NCBI GenBank assembly: GCA_016302195.1
Contig: JAEDOA010000001.1
Location: forward strand, 1 to 48,207
Direction of reading: 5' to 3'
DNA from: Erysipelotrichaceae bacterium
Lineage (GTDB): Bacteria; Bacillota_I; Bacilli_A; Erysipelotrichales; Erysipelotrichaceae
Length of the DNA stretch: 48,207 nt
The notes beneath the pieces are model-generated. The model was not told the origin of the DNA and made no database searches. It saw only the letters and a list, made by a program, of their open reading frames with translations. The first letter of the stretch is position 1. Every line of letters begins with the position of its first letter. This document shows positions 15,154-23,477 of this stretch, in pieces. The position numbers were made by a program, and so were the translations under genes.

Positions 15154-15200
15154 AAGTTTACCCACATAGGTAGGGAAAACATAAACTGGTTCGGTATATT
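15154..15200 (+). promoter_or_regulatory. Conserved promoter box, copy 2 (zinc-ribbon gene)
   Basis: AAGTTTACCCACAT then TAGGGAAAA, with -10 TATATT at 15195-15200, again 38 nt after the first T of TTTACCC. The TTTACCC/GGGAAAA halves are a better palindrome here than in copy 1. No -35 box, which suggests an activator-dependent promoter. Confidence 0.6.
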
Positions 15201-15300
15201 ATGAGTAAAAATAGGGCTATTGTGGATTATTATGCTTTGGAAGCTATGACCAGAGGTAATTTTACGACAGCGATATTATCAGATAATGGAGGAAAGAGAT

Positions 15301-16248
15301 ATGGGATTATTTGATAAAAAATACTGCAGTATCTGTGGTGAAAAGATTGGATTGCTCGGCAATCGCAAATTAGAGGATGGTAATCTCTGCAAGGATTGCG
15401 CACGAAAACTCTCACCTTTTTTTAGCGATCGTCGCAATTCGACCGTGGAGGAAATCAAACAGCAGCTTGCCTACCGCGAAGAAAATGAGCGCCGTTTGGC
15501 GGATTTCCACCCTGATGTTACTTTCGGTAGATTGAGAAAGGTCTACCTGGATAGAGCAGGAAAGAAGTTTATTGTTACCACTGCTGTTAACTGGATGGAT
15601 GAAAACCCCGATCTGATTTCCTTTTCCCAGGTTACAGGGGTCAATACCGATATTGTTGAAAACAAGACCGAAATTTATTATAAGGACGATGAGGGCAAAA
15701 ACAAAAGTTATAATCCACGCCGCTATGAGTACGACTACGAGTTTAATGTCACAATCATGGTGGACTCTCCGTGGTTCGACAAGATCGAGCTGGAATTAAG
15801 CAGTGGCAACCGCCCCGACAATCGCCAGACCGACCTTTACCACCAGTATGAGGAGCAGATGTACACTCTATGTGATATTCTAAACGGAAGTCAGCGTCAG
15901 GGCTACGGGCAAAACGATTTTGCGACTTATACCGACCCTGATCTCAAAGCTCGTGAAAAGGAGATCATGGAGACTGTCATCAAAACTACCCCGTGGTACT
16001 GCAGCTTCTGCAAACTTCCAAACATGGGTAGTCTTAACTGTAGCCATTGCGGAAAGCCGGTATCGGATGAAAGCGTACTGAAACTGGCAAAAGATATTGC
16101 CAAGGCACAAATGATGCTGGATAAAATGAACCCACAAGACAGTTTTGACTCTACTGCCCAAAGCGCTACGCAGAGCTGGAATTGTTCCTACTGTGGCGCT
16201 CAAAATTCCGGCAACTTCTGCGAAAAATGCGGGACAAAAAGATCGTAG
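15301..16248 (+). CDS. Zinc-ribbon protein (DUF4428-like N-terminus, C-terminal zinc ribbons)
   Basis: 315 residues. MGLFDKKYCSICGEKIGLLG opens with a treble-clef zinc site (CSIC then CKDC near residues 9-34). A beta-rich middle domain (about 70-190) follows. Two C-terminal zinc ribbons (CSFC/CSHC and CSYC/CEKC) complete it. GGAGGAAA at 15288-15295 favours the ATG at 15301. Its base composition is unlike its neighbours: 33 of 60 bases are G/C in 15781-15840, against roughly a third in most flanking genes. It uses codons such as CGC, ACC and CTG that are rare around it. This suggests recent transfer. Function unknown. Confidence 0.85.
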   Translation: MGLFDKKYCSICGEKIGLLGNRKLEDGNLCKDCARKLSPFFSDRRNSTVEEIKQQLAYREENERRLADFHPDVTFGRLRKVYLDRAGKKFIVTTAVNWMDENPDLISFSQVTGVNTDIVENKTEIYYKDDEGKNKSYNPRRYEYDYEFNVTIMVDSPWFDKIELELSSGNRPDNRQTDLYHQYEEQMYTLCDILNGSQRQGYGQNDFATYTDPDLKAREKEIMETVIKTTPWYCSFCKLPNMGSLNCSHCGKPVSDESVLKLAKDIAKAQMMLDKMNPQDSFDSTAQSATQSWNCSYCGAQNSGNFCEKCGTKRS

Positions 16249-16335
16249 AGCTCTACCTGAAAAGGCCGGGATAGGGCCAGATATGCTAGATGCTGCCAAG
16301 CATCAGAAATCCTCATTAAAAGATAAGATGCTGGT

Positions 16336-16413
16336 ATGAAAAAGGTTCTAAGCGTATTATTAATAGTTCAGATGGTTTTGCCCAAGGAGCCTAAAACAGC
16401 AATTACAGCATAA
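16336..16413 (+). pseudogene. Possible remnant of a secreted-protein gene (signal peptide only)
   Basis: An open stretch of 25 codons reads MKKVLSVLLIVQMVL then a short tail to TAA at 16411. It resembles the start of a lipoprotein signal peptide but has no mature part. No good ribosome site. It may be the scar of a deletion beside the transferred zinc-ribbon gene. Confidence 0.25.
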
Positions 16414-16417
16414 AACC

Positions 16418-16442
16418 AGCGCACTATTTAGTGCGCTTTTTG
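16418..16442 (+). terminator. Terminator between convergent genes
   Basis: AGCGCAC (16418-16424) pairs with GTGCGCT (16431-16437), then TTTTT. The stop codon of the minus-strand YihY-like gene (16424-16426) lies at the stem-loop junction, so the hairpin may serve both strands. Confidence 0.7.
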
Positions 16443-17260
16443 TTTGATAAGGCTACATTTAGTTCAGCTCCATAAAGCAGTATCATCATACAAAATTTTA
16501 ACCAGAACATCATTAAGACAACTGCTGCTAATGAGCCATATGTTATTGAGAAATTAGAGAAAGAGTTGATGTAAATAGAATACAGCTTTGAAAAGATAAT
16601 CCAAATTATTGCTGCTACAAAGGAACCTGGCAAATGGTCTTTGTACTTAATGTTAGAAAAACCCAAAAACTTATAAAGTGAAGCAAACAATAGAGTTTCT
16701 AGTAAAATGAAAATTAATGTTGATATAACAGGGGAAGTAAGCACGTTAATAAGGTGATGAAATGGACTGTCTTGTAGTAAAGCCGCAAACTGGCTAGAGA
16801 ATACAAGTAGCAGTAAGGCTAATGTAATACTAATAGCTAGTATTATGGTAAATATGATTGAGAATATTCTAGCAAAAATAGAATTCACTTTTTCTTCAGT
16901 ATCATAGATTTTTCTAAATCCCTTTGTTAGGGCATAGGCTGATTTAGATGCTGCCCAAATGCAGGTAATAGCCGAAATAGATGTTAAAGATATAGTAGAA
17001 TCACTGTAAATTGATGAAACAATCTTCTCTACCCAATATGATACAGTTTTGGGAAGGTAACTGTTTAGTAAAGCCTCTAATTCCAAAAAATTGATTGGAA
17101 TAACATATCGTAAAACAGATAGTATAAACATTAAGAAAGGAACGCAGGAAATAATAGCATAGAATGCTGCTTCTGTTGAATAAAGGTCGATATTATCGCT
17201 CATGGTTTTTTTAATTTGATTTTTGTTGTTTGATAAAAATGACAAAACTTTACTTAACAT
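16424..17260 (-). CDS. YihY/BrkB-family inner membrane protein
   Basis: 278 residues with about six membrane segments. STEAAFYAIISCVPFLMF near residue 28 is the family signature (AAALAYY-like region). It also has WAASKSAYALTKGFRKIYD near 104-122 and a C-terminal YGSLAAVVLMMFWLKFCMMILLYGAELN segment, all typical of the family formerly mis-named ribonuclease BN. Function is uncertain; a transport role has been suggested for relatives. Single gene, divergent from the PPOX gene. Confidence 0.85.
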   Translation of the reverse strand: MLSKVLSFLSNNKNQIKKTMSDNIDLYSTEAAFYAIISCVPFLMFILSVLRYVIPINFLELEALLNSYLPKTVSYWVEKIVSSIYSDSTISLTSISAITCIWAASKSAYALTKGFRKIYDTEEKVNSIFARIFSIIFTIILAISITLALLLLVFSSQFAALLQDSPFHHLINVLTSPVISTLIFILLETLLFASLYKFLGFSNIKYKDHLPGSFVAAIIWIIFSKLYSIYINSFSNFSITYGSLAAVVLMMFWLKFCMMILLYGAELNVALSNKKRTK

Positions 17261-17355
17261 AGACTATTTATTCCTTTCAGATTTTAATTATTTTACTTTA
17301 TTTTAATTAAAATTTAAATAGAAATTAAGGTAATATATTTATAGGAGGGACAAAC

Positions 17356-17832
17356 ATGTTTAGATCAGTAACAAAAAAGAAAAATGAGATTAGTATAGAA
17401 AGATGTTTAAGTCTGCTTTCTAGGGAAAGAAGGGCAACATTAGCGGTTAATGGCGAAGAAGGTTATCCATATTCAATTCCTATCAACTATGTGTTTTTAC
17501 AAAAAGAAAATCAAATTGCCTTTCACTCTAGTAAAAAAGGCTATAAGGTTGATTGTTTAAGGAAAAGTGATAAGGTTTGCCTGACTGTTTTTGGCAATGA
17601 AACAATTAAACAGGAAGATTGGGCCCCATTTATGGAAAGTGTTGTGGTCTTTGGCAAATGCCATCTAGCAAATGATGAAAGGCAAAAATACTATTTGTTT
17701 GAACAATTTGCCTATAAGTATTATCCTGACAAACAACTAGCAAAGCAGGAAATTGAAAAGGCTGGACAGTTCGCTGATATTTATGTAATTGAGATAGAGC
17801 ATATTAGCGGAAAAGAAATACAAGAAAAGTAA
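17356..17832 (+). CDS. Pyridoxamine 5'-phosphate oxidase-fold flavoprotein (NimA-like)
   Basis: 158 residues. RCLSLLSRERRATLAVNGEEGYPYSIPINYVF, then IAFHSSKKGYKVDCLRKSDKVC and a VVVFGKCH strand, match the split-barrel FMN-binding family that includes NimA-type nitroimidazole reductases. The His of FHSSKKG may contact flavin. ATG follows GGAGGG. It starts the rightward series that continues through the nucleoside genes, 13 bp before the hydrolase. Confidence 0.8.
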   Translation: MFRSVTKKKNEISIERCLSLLSRERRATLAVNGEEGYPYSIPINYVFLQKENQIAFHSSKKGYKVDCLRKSDKVCLTVFGNETIKQEDWAPFMESVVVFGKCHLANDERQKYYLFEQFAYKYYPDKQLAKQEIEKAGQFADIYVIEIEHISGKEIQEK

Positions 17833-17845
17833 AAGGAGAATTAAA

Positions 17846-18655
17846 GTGAAGGTATTTGATACTATTATTAAGTCTAAAAGAGGCAGTGATTTGGTAACAA
17901 CAATTGTTGACTGTCAAAAAGAAAATAGCGGATTGATTTTGTTTGTTCACGGCTTTAAGGCCGATCGAAGTGAAGGCGGCAGATTTTTAACTGTTGCTGA
18001 AGCTTTAGCTCAAGATAATATAAATAGCATCATGGTTTCTTTTGCTGGCTGCGGTGACAGCAAGGAGCCTTTTGAGAATTACTGCATGACAAATTGTTTA
18101 GATGATATCGATACAATGTATCAATATATGCTTAATAATTATTCAATTGATACTAATAGACTAGCGATGGTAGGCTATAGTATGGGTGGAAGATTAACAA
18201 GTATCTATAGCTATACTCATCCAGAATTTAAAACGATAGCTCTATGGGCTTCAGCCACCTATAATGGATTTGATAATAACGACACCTTTCTTGATAATAA
18301 TGTAAATGAAATGATAAGTCAGGCTGAAAAGCAAGGCTATGCTGTAGCATACAATAGTTTTGACAATAACTACCTTCATATTTCAAAACGTTTTTTCGAT
18401 GATATGTTTCAATACAAACCATTTGATAGTTTATGTAATTACCAGGGAAACGTTTTGTTAGTTCATGGGGATTCGGATTCAACAGTTGCTTATGATGTTT
18501 CCGTAAGGGCGTATAATGGATTAACGACACAAAAAAATAAAAAACTTTTAACAATTCATCAAGCAAACCACGGTTTTGGTTTATGGGATAATCATATGGA
18601 ACAGTCTCAACAATTGACAAATGAAACAATACAGTTTTTAAAGGAGAATATTTAG
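17846..18655 (+). CDS. Alpha/beta hydrolase
   Basis: 269 residues from a GTG with AAAGGAG before it. ILFVHGFKADRSEGG gives the oxyanion-hole HG. VGYSMGGR near residue 110 is the nucleophile elbow with catalytic Ser. VLLVHGDSDSTV brings the Asp and QANHGFGLW the catalytic His. It probably hydrolyses a small ester. Its stop overlaps the next gene's GTG by one base, so it is coupled to the ADP-ribosylglycohydrolase-like gene and may act on the same substrate. Confidence 0.85.
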   Translation: MKVFDTIIKSKRGSDLVTTIVDCQKENSGLILFVHGFKADRSEGGRFLTVAEALAQDNINSIMVSFAGCGDSKEPFENYCMTNCLDDIDTMYQYMLNNYSIDTNRLAMVGYSMGGRLTSIYSYTHPEFKTIALWASATYNGFDNNDTFLDNNVNEMISQAEKQGYAVAYNSFDNNYLHISKRFFDDMFQYKPFDSLCNYQGNVLLVHGDSDSTVAYDVSVRAYNGLTTQKNKKLLTIHQANHGFGLWDNHMEQSQQLTNETIQFLKENI

Positions 18656-20592
18656 TGGATTATCAAAAATATTTATATGCAGTTTATTCAAGCTGGCTTG
18701 GCAAAATAATAGGCATTAGATTAGGCGCTCCTGTCGAGAATTATTCCAGTGAGAAAATTGAACAGTTGTATCATGGCAAAACTGGTTATCTGGTTGATTA
18801 TGATATATTTGCTAGCGACGATGATTCCAATGGACCATTGTTCTTCTTTAGATCACTATTAGATAAAAATGAGCTAACCAGTGATGATATAGCCAATACG
18901 ATGCTAGGCTATATTCAAAGATATCAGGGCTTCTTCTGGTGGGGAGGAGAAGGAATATCTACTGAACATACAGCCTATTTAAATTTGGAAAGAGGAATAA
19001 AACCACCATTTTCAGGTAAAAGCAGCACTAATGGAATAGCTTTAAGCGAACAGATTGGTGGACAAATCTTTTCTGATTGCTGGGGATATTTGTCTTTAGG
19101 CGATCCAATCCAAGCTAAAGAATTCGCAATCAAAGCAAGCTGTATCAGCCATGATGGAAATGGCATTCAGGGAGGAATCTTTGTTGCTGCTGCGATTAGT
19201 TTGGCCTATGTCAACGATAATATAGTTGATGTAATTAATCAAACTTTAAACTACCTTGATAGCGATATGGAATACTACAGGGTGGTAAGAGTGATAATGG
19301 ATTATTATTACCAGCATCCTGAAAATTGGAAAGATTGTTTAGATTTTATCCAGAAAAATTACGGCTATGATAAATATCCTGGAGTTTGTCACATTATTCC
19401 AAATGCCTGTATTATGACAATGGCTATGATGTATGGAGAAAATGATTTCTCTAAAACATTAACAATAGCTAATCAATCAGGTTGGGATACAGATTGTAAT
19501 TGCGGCAACTTGGGTAGTATTATGGGTGCATTAGTAACAGTTGATAATATAGATAAAAGCTGGATACAGCCGATAAATGATATTGTTAATAGTTCCAGCT
19601 GTATCGGTTATTTAAATATTCAAACTATATCACAAAGCAGTAAGGTTTTTGCGAAAGTTGCTTTTAAACTTAAGGGGATTGAAATTAAAGATGATAAAAA
19701 ATTTGATTTACCTTATAGTACAAATGGGTTTAGAGGAGAGCTGTCTCAGCAGGATGGCAAACTATTAGTCCAAAGTGAAAAAGTGGAGAATTTCAGCTAT
19801 TACCTTGGCAAGGATATTTATGATAGTAGATATGACCCAAGCTTTTCTGCTCTTTTATATCCAAATGATATTATTCAATTTAGACTGGAAAATGCGGAAA
19901 AAGTGAAAATATTTGTTCAGGATTGTCAAGGTAATATTGAGTATTCAAATGTTTTTGTTAATCAGAATGAAATCAGCTATCAGATTAAAACAGCTGTCAA
20001 TAAGACAATTAATCGTTATGGCATTATCAATATGTCAGATAAGCCATATTATATTATCGATTACAATTTTATTCATGCCCCTATTGTAGATATTGATTTT
20101 AGAAATTATCCAATAGATGTTTATGGTCCAAGATATGAAAAGGACTATCTATATAATTTAAGAAATTTTGTTATTCATAGCGGTAAATACAAGGTAAGTG
20201 ATAAGGGACTAAGACTATTTGGTGATGAAGGTGGTTTTATCAGTACCTTGTGTCCATGTGTGATAAATAACTATTCTGTTAGTTTCTCTGGAGAAGATTT
20301 GTTATTAGCATTTAATGTCAAGGATTATCAAAATTATGACAGTTTTGGCATAGTAAAAAATGAAATTTGCTTCATAAGCAAACAACAGGGAATAAAAGAT
20401 GTGAAAAAAATGTCGAATTTTTATCGAGAAAATGACAAAAATACAATTGTATTGAGCAACAAAAATGATAAAATAGTAGTGAAAATTAATAGCGATGTTT
20501 TTGTTATTGAAAAAACGCTGTCAAATTCTATTATTGGATTATCTTTTGAGAAAGAATTTGACTGTATGATTTACTCATTAAGAGTTGATTAG
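18655..20592 (+). CDS. ADP-ribosylglycohydrolase-family protein with C-terminal beta-rich domain
   Basis: 645 residues; GTG start with AAAGGAG upstream and a 1-base overlap with the hydrolase. The first 330 residues match the ADP-ribosylglycohydrolase fold: GKIIGIRLGAPVE near 16-28, ASDDDSNG with Asp55-57, SHDGNGIQGG near 165 and SGWDTDCNCGNLG with Asp278/Asp280 as Mg ligands. The rest (about 340-645) is a beta-rich region, probably sugar binding. The family cleaves N-glycosidic ribose bonds. Directly before a nucleoside ABC importer, cleavage of ribosylated substrates or nucleosides is likely. No signal peptide. Confidence 0.82.
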   Translation: MDYQKYLYAVYSSWLGKIIGIRLGAPVENYSSEKIEQLYHGKTGYLVDYDIFASDDDSNGPLFFFRSLLDKNELTSDDIANTMLGYIQRYQGFFWWGGEGISTEHTAYLNLERGIKPPFSGKSSTNGIALSEQIGGQIFSDCWGYLSLGDPIQAKEFAIKASCISHDGNGIQGGIFVAAAISLAYVNDNIVDVINQTLNYLDSDMEYYRVVRVIMDYYYQHPENWKDCLDFIQKNYGYDKYPGVCHIIPNACIMTMAMMYGENDFSKTLTIANQSGWDTDCNCGNLGSIMGALVTVDNIDKSWIQPINDIVNSSSCIGYLNIQTISQSSKVFAKVAFKLKGIEIKDDKKFDLPYSTNGFRGELSQQDGKLLVQSEKVENFSYYLGKDIYDSRYDPSFSALLYPNDIIQFRLENAEKVKIFVQDCQGNIEYSNVFVNQNEISYQIKTAVNKTINRYGIINMSDKPYYIIDYNFIHAPIVDIDFRNYPIDVYGPRYEKDYLYNLRNFVIHSGKYKVSDKGLRLFGDEGGFISTLCPCVINNYSVSFSGEDLLLAFNVKDYQNYDSFGIVKNEICFISKQQGIKDVKKMSNFYRENDKNTIVLSNKNDKIVVKINSDVFVIEKTLSNSIIGLSFEKEFDCMIYSLRVD

Positions 20593-20593
20593 C

Positions 20594-20618
20594 TATAAAT
20601 ACCCAAGAGGTATTTATA
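20594..20618 (+). other. Intercistronic hairpin
   Basis: TATAAATACC (20594-20603) and GGTATTTATA (20609-20618) are perfect inverse complements with a 5-nt loop. No T tract follows, so RNA processing or mRNA-end protection is more likely than full termination. Confidence 0.5.
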
Positions 20619-20643
20619 TAGATTAAGTAATTAGGAGGAAACT

Positions 20644-21750
20644 ATGAAGAAATTACTTACAGTTTTATTGGTTGCTTTGTTGACTATCTCTATGGCAGCT
20701 TGCGGCGAAAAAACAAACGGTGGCGATACTGATACTAAGAAAAAAGTAGCTGTATTATTACCTTACATTGGTGACCAGTCATATTTTGACACATTAAACA
20801 ATGGTGTAGTTAAGGCTAATGCTGAATATGGTGATCAAGTTGAAGTAACTTTAATTGAAGCTGACCCTAAAGGATCTGCTGATAAGGCTACTTGGGAAAA
20901 TGCATATGCTGAAGTATGTGAAGATGGACAGTACGATTTAGTTATATCTGGTAATGCTACATATGAAGGATTCTTAGCTGATGCTTGTGCTAAATATCCT
21001 GATCAAATGTTCATGAACTTTGATACATCATGGTCAATTGAAACTCCAGCTAACTGTTATGCAGTAAGCTATGGATTAGATGATTTAGGTTATGTTGTTG
21101 GTACATTATCTGCAGCAATCACTAAGACTAATAGAGTTGGTGTAGTTGTTGGTATGGACAACCAGGCTATGAACCAGTTCATCGCTGGTTATTGCCAAGT
21201 TTTAGCTAGCAAGAATGTTGAATATGCAGTTGTTTATCCTAACAGCTTTACAGACACAGCTTTAGGTAAAGAGTATACAGATAGATTAATCAAAGACAAC
21301 AATTGCGATGTTATTTGGCAAGTTGCTGGTGGTTTAGGAAATGGTGTTATTGAAGCTTGTTCAAATTACGACACTGTATGGTGCGTAGGTGTAGACCAAG
21401 ACCAATATGCTCAATTTGCTGAAACTAATCCTACATGGGCTAAGACAATCATCACTTCTGCATTAAAGAATACAGACCAGGCATTAATCAATGCTGTTCA
21501 GATGGTTATTGATGGTTCAATCTCAGCTAAGATGGGTAAATACGAAGTATTAGGTATTAAGGAAAACTGTGTTGGTTTAGCAGAAAATGACTACTATTTA
21601 GCTAACGTTCCAGAAGATGTTAGAAAAGAAATCGCTGATACATTAAGTGCTGTTGCTAACGGTGAAGTTGAAGTTGCTGATACAATGACAATGACTGACT
21701 ACGAAAATCAATGGCCAACAATCAGAGATGCTAACAGAATTAACAAATAA
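20644..21750 (+). CDS. BMP-family ABC transporter substrate-binding lipoprotein (nucleoside)
   Basis: 368 residues. Signal peptide MKKLLTVLLVALLTISMAAC with lipobox MAAC, then a linker and the BMP domain (VAVLLPYIGDQSYFDTLNNG; DLVISGNATYEGF; GVDQDQYAQF; ITSALKNTDQALINAV). In known systems BMP proteins (BmpA, PnrA) bind purine nucleosides for Nup-type importers. Codon usage is highly biased (repeated GCT, GGT, TTA), suggesting strong expression. AGGAGG precedes the ATG. A large hairpin follows, as is usual when binding protein is made in excess over transporter. Confidence 0.92.
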   Translation: MKKLLTVLLVALLTISMAACGEKTNGGDTDTKKKVAVLLPYIGDQSYFDTLNNGVVKANAEYGDQVEVTLIEADPKGSADKATWENAYAEVCEDGQYDLVISGNATYEGFLADACAKYPDQMFMNFDTSWSIETPANCYAVSYGLDDLGYVVGTLSAAITKTNRVGVVVGMDNQAMNQFIAGYCQVLASKNVEYAVVYPNSFTDTALGKEYTDRLIKDNNCDVIWQVAGGLGNGVIEACSNYDTVWCVGVDQDQYAQFAETNPTWAKTIITSALKNTDQALINAVQMVIDGSISAKMGKYEVLGIKENCVGLAENDYYLANVPEDVRKEIADTLSAVANGEVEVADTMTMTDYENQWPTIRDANRINK

Positions 21751-21769
21751 TTTAAAAAATTAAAATGTT

Positions 21770-21817
21770 GATAAAAGTTTATGCTCTATTAGGTTTTAAT
21801 AGGGCATAACTTTTATC
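21770..21817 (+). other. Large intercistronic hairpin after the binding-protein gene
   Basis: A stem of about 20 bp: GATAAAAGTTTATGCTCTATT (with a one-base bulge) pairs with AATAGGGCATAACTTTTATC. There is no T tract. It probably stabilises the 3' end of the binding-protein mRNA and lowers downstream expression. A separate 6-bp palindrome GATAGT-TCAA-ACTATC lies at 21867-21882. Confidence 0.6.
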
Positions 21818-21917
21818 ATTTGAAATATGATTTCGATTTATTAATTTATATGTAGTAAATCAAAATGATAGTTCAAACTATCAGATATAGTGGATAAAAA
21901 TAGAACAGGAGAAAGCT

Positions 21918-23477
21918 ATGGAAGAAACTATCTTAAAGCTGCAACAGGTTACAAAAGTCTATGGTAATGGAGTTGTTGCCAATCGCGATGTAAATGTTGA
22001 CTTCCAAAAAGGAGAGATTCATTCCATTTGTGGTGAAAACGGTGCTGGTAAATCTACATTAATGAAAATGATTTTCGGTATCGAAAAACCATCAAGTGGA
22101 ACAATTACCTATAAGGGTCAGCAGGTGCATTTCAAAAATTCAATGGATGCTATTAAAGCCGGCATCGGAATGGTACACCAGCATTTTATGTTGATACCAT
22201 CATTCTCAGTTGTTGACAATATCATCTTAGGTGATGAACCAAAGAAGGGCGTATTTATCAATAAGACTGAAGCAATCAAAAAGTGTCAACAATTATCCGA
22301 TAAGTATAATTTTGAACTTGATGTTACTCAGAAAGTTTCTGAATTATCAGTAGCAAAAAGACAAAAGGTTGAGATATTAAAGACCTTATATCGTGATGCT
22401 GAGCTTATTATTTTAGATGAGCCTACTTCAGTATTAACTCCACAGGAAACTGAAAAGCTATTTGTTCAATTAAGGAGTTTTAAGGAACAAGGAAAGACAA
22501 TTATCTTTATTTCTCATAAATTGGAAGAAGTTAAGCAGATTTCAGATCGTATTACAGTTTTAAGAAGTGGTGTCACAAAAGGAACATATACAAATGAAGA
22601 GTTGTCTATTAAAGAATTAACTAGATTAATTATTGATAGAGATATAGAAAATGATATGGATTGCTTCAAGAAAGATTCTTCTATTAAGGGCAATGGACTT
22701 GAAGTTAGAAATCTGACTATGAAGCATAATGGTAAAAATATTCTTGATAATGTTTCATTTACTGTTAAAAACGGCGAAATATTAGGTATAGCTGGAGTTG
22801 AAGGAAATGGTCAGGTTGAACTTGTTAAATCAATTGTTGGCTTAAATGAATCAGAGTATTCTGGATCAATTATGGTTAACGGTGTAGATGTTTCAAAACT
22901 ATCAGTTAAGCAAAGACGTAATGAGGGATTGGCTTATATTCCTGAAGATCGTATGGGTGATGGAACTTCTTCTGAATTGCCTATTTACGACAATATCATT
23001 TCAACTTATTTTGATAGAGAAGACATTAATGGCAAGATTTTGATGAATACTAATGCTATTGATCAAAAATCTAATGAGTTGATTGAAACCTTTGCGGTTA
23101 GATGTAAAGATAATAAAGCAACTATTTCTTCCCTTTCAGGAGGTAATATTCAAAAGGTTGTTGTTGCTAGAGAATATGAAACAAAGCCTTCAGTAATGGT
23201 TGCCGAACAGCCAACTCATGGTATCGATATCGGTTCAGCCGAGTTTGTTCACCATAAGCTTATTGAACTACGCAACAATGGCTCAGCAGTATTATTAGTT
23301 AGTGCTGACTTAAATGAAGTTATGAATTTATCAGATCGTATTATTGTTATGTTTGAAGGACATGTTGCTGGTTACTTCAAGGATGCAAATAGCGTAACTG
23401 ATCATCAATTAGGTATGTATATGTTAGGTGCTAGTAGACAAAGTGCCGAAGAGATAGAAGGAGCTTTAAATGACTAA
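21918..23477 (+). CDS. nupA: ABC transporter ATP-binding protein of a nucleoside importer (two ABC domains)
   Basis: 519 residues with tandem nucleotide-binding domains. Domain 1 has CGENGAGKSTLMK and ILDEPTSVLTPQE, with a shortened signature (ELSVAKRQKVE). Domain 2 has the degenerate Walker A IAGVEGNGQVEL, signature SLSGGNIQK and AEQPTHGIDIGSAE. This asymmetry is typical of sugar/nucleoside importers such as B. subtilis NupA (YufO). It overlaps the first permease by 8 bases. The symbol is by analogy. Confidence 0.92.
   Translation: MEETILKLQQVTKVYGNGVVANRDVNVDFQKGEIHSICGENGAGKSTLMKMIFGIEKPSSGTITYKGQQVHFKNSMDAIKAGIGMVHQHFMLIPSFSVVDNIILGDEPKKGVFINKTEAIKKCQQLSDKYNFELDVTQKVSELSVAKRQKVEILKTLYRDAELIILDEPTSVLTPQETEKLFVQLRSFKEQGKTIIFISHKLEEVKQISDRITVLRSGVTKGTYTNEELSIKELTRLIIDRDIENDMDCFKKDSSIKGNGLEVRNLTMKHNGKNILDNVSFTVKNGEILGIAGVEGNGQVELVKSIVGLNESEYSGSIMVNGVDVSKLSVKQRRNEGLAYIPEDRMGDGTSSELPIYDNIISTYFDREDINGKILMNTNAIDQKSNELIETFAVRCKDNKATISSLSGGNIQKVVVAREYETKPSVMVAEQPTHGIDIGSAEFVHHKLIELRNNGSAVLLVSADLNEVMNLSDRIIVMFEGHVAGYFKDANSVTDHQLGMYMLGASRQSAEEIEGALND

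Noticed and set aside
15001..15204. 67-codon open frame
   Set aside because: It runs through a strong terminator and the promoter box of the next gene and has no ribosome site.
15880..16339. Long open frames on both strands within and after the zinc-ribbon gene
   Set aside because: They are by-products of the high G+C content; the zinc-ribbon frame has clear Cys motifs and the only good ribosome site.
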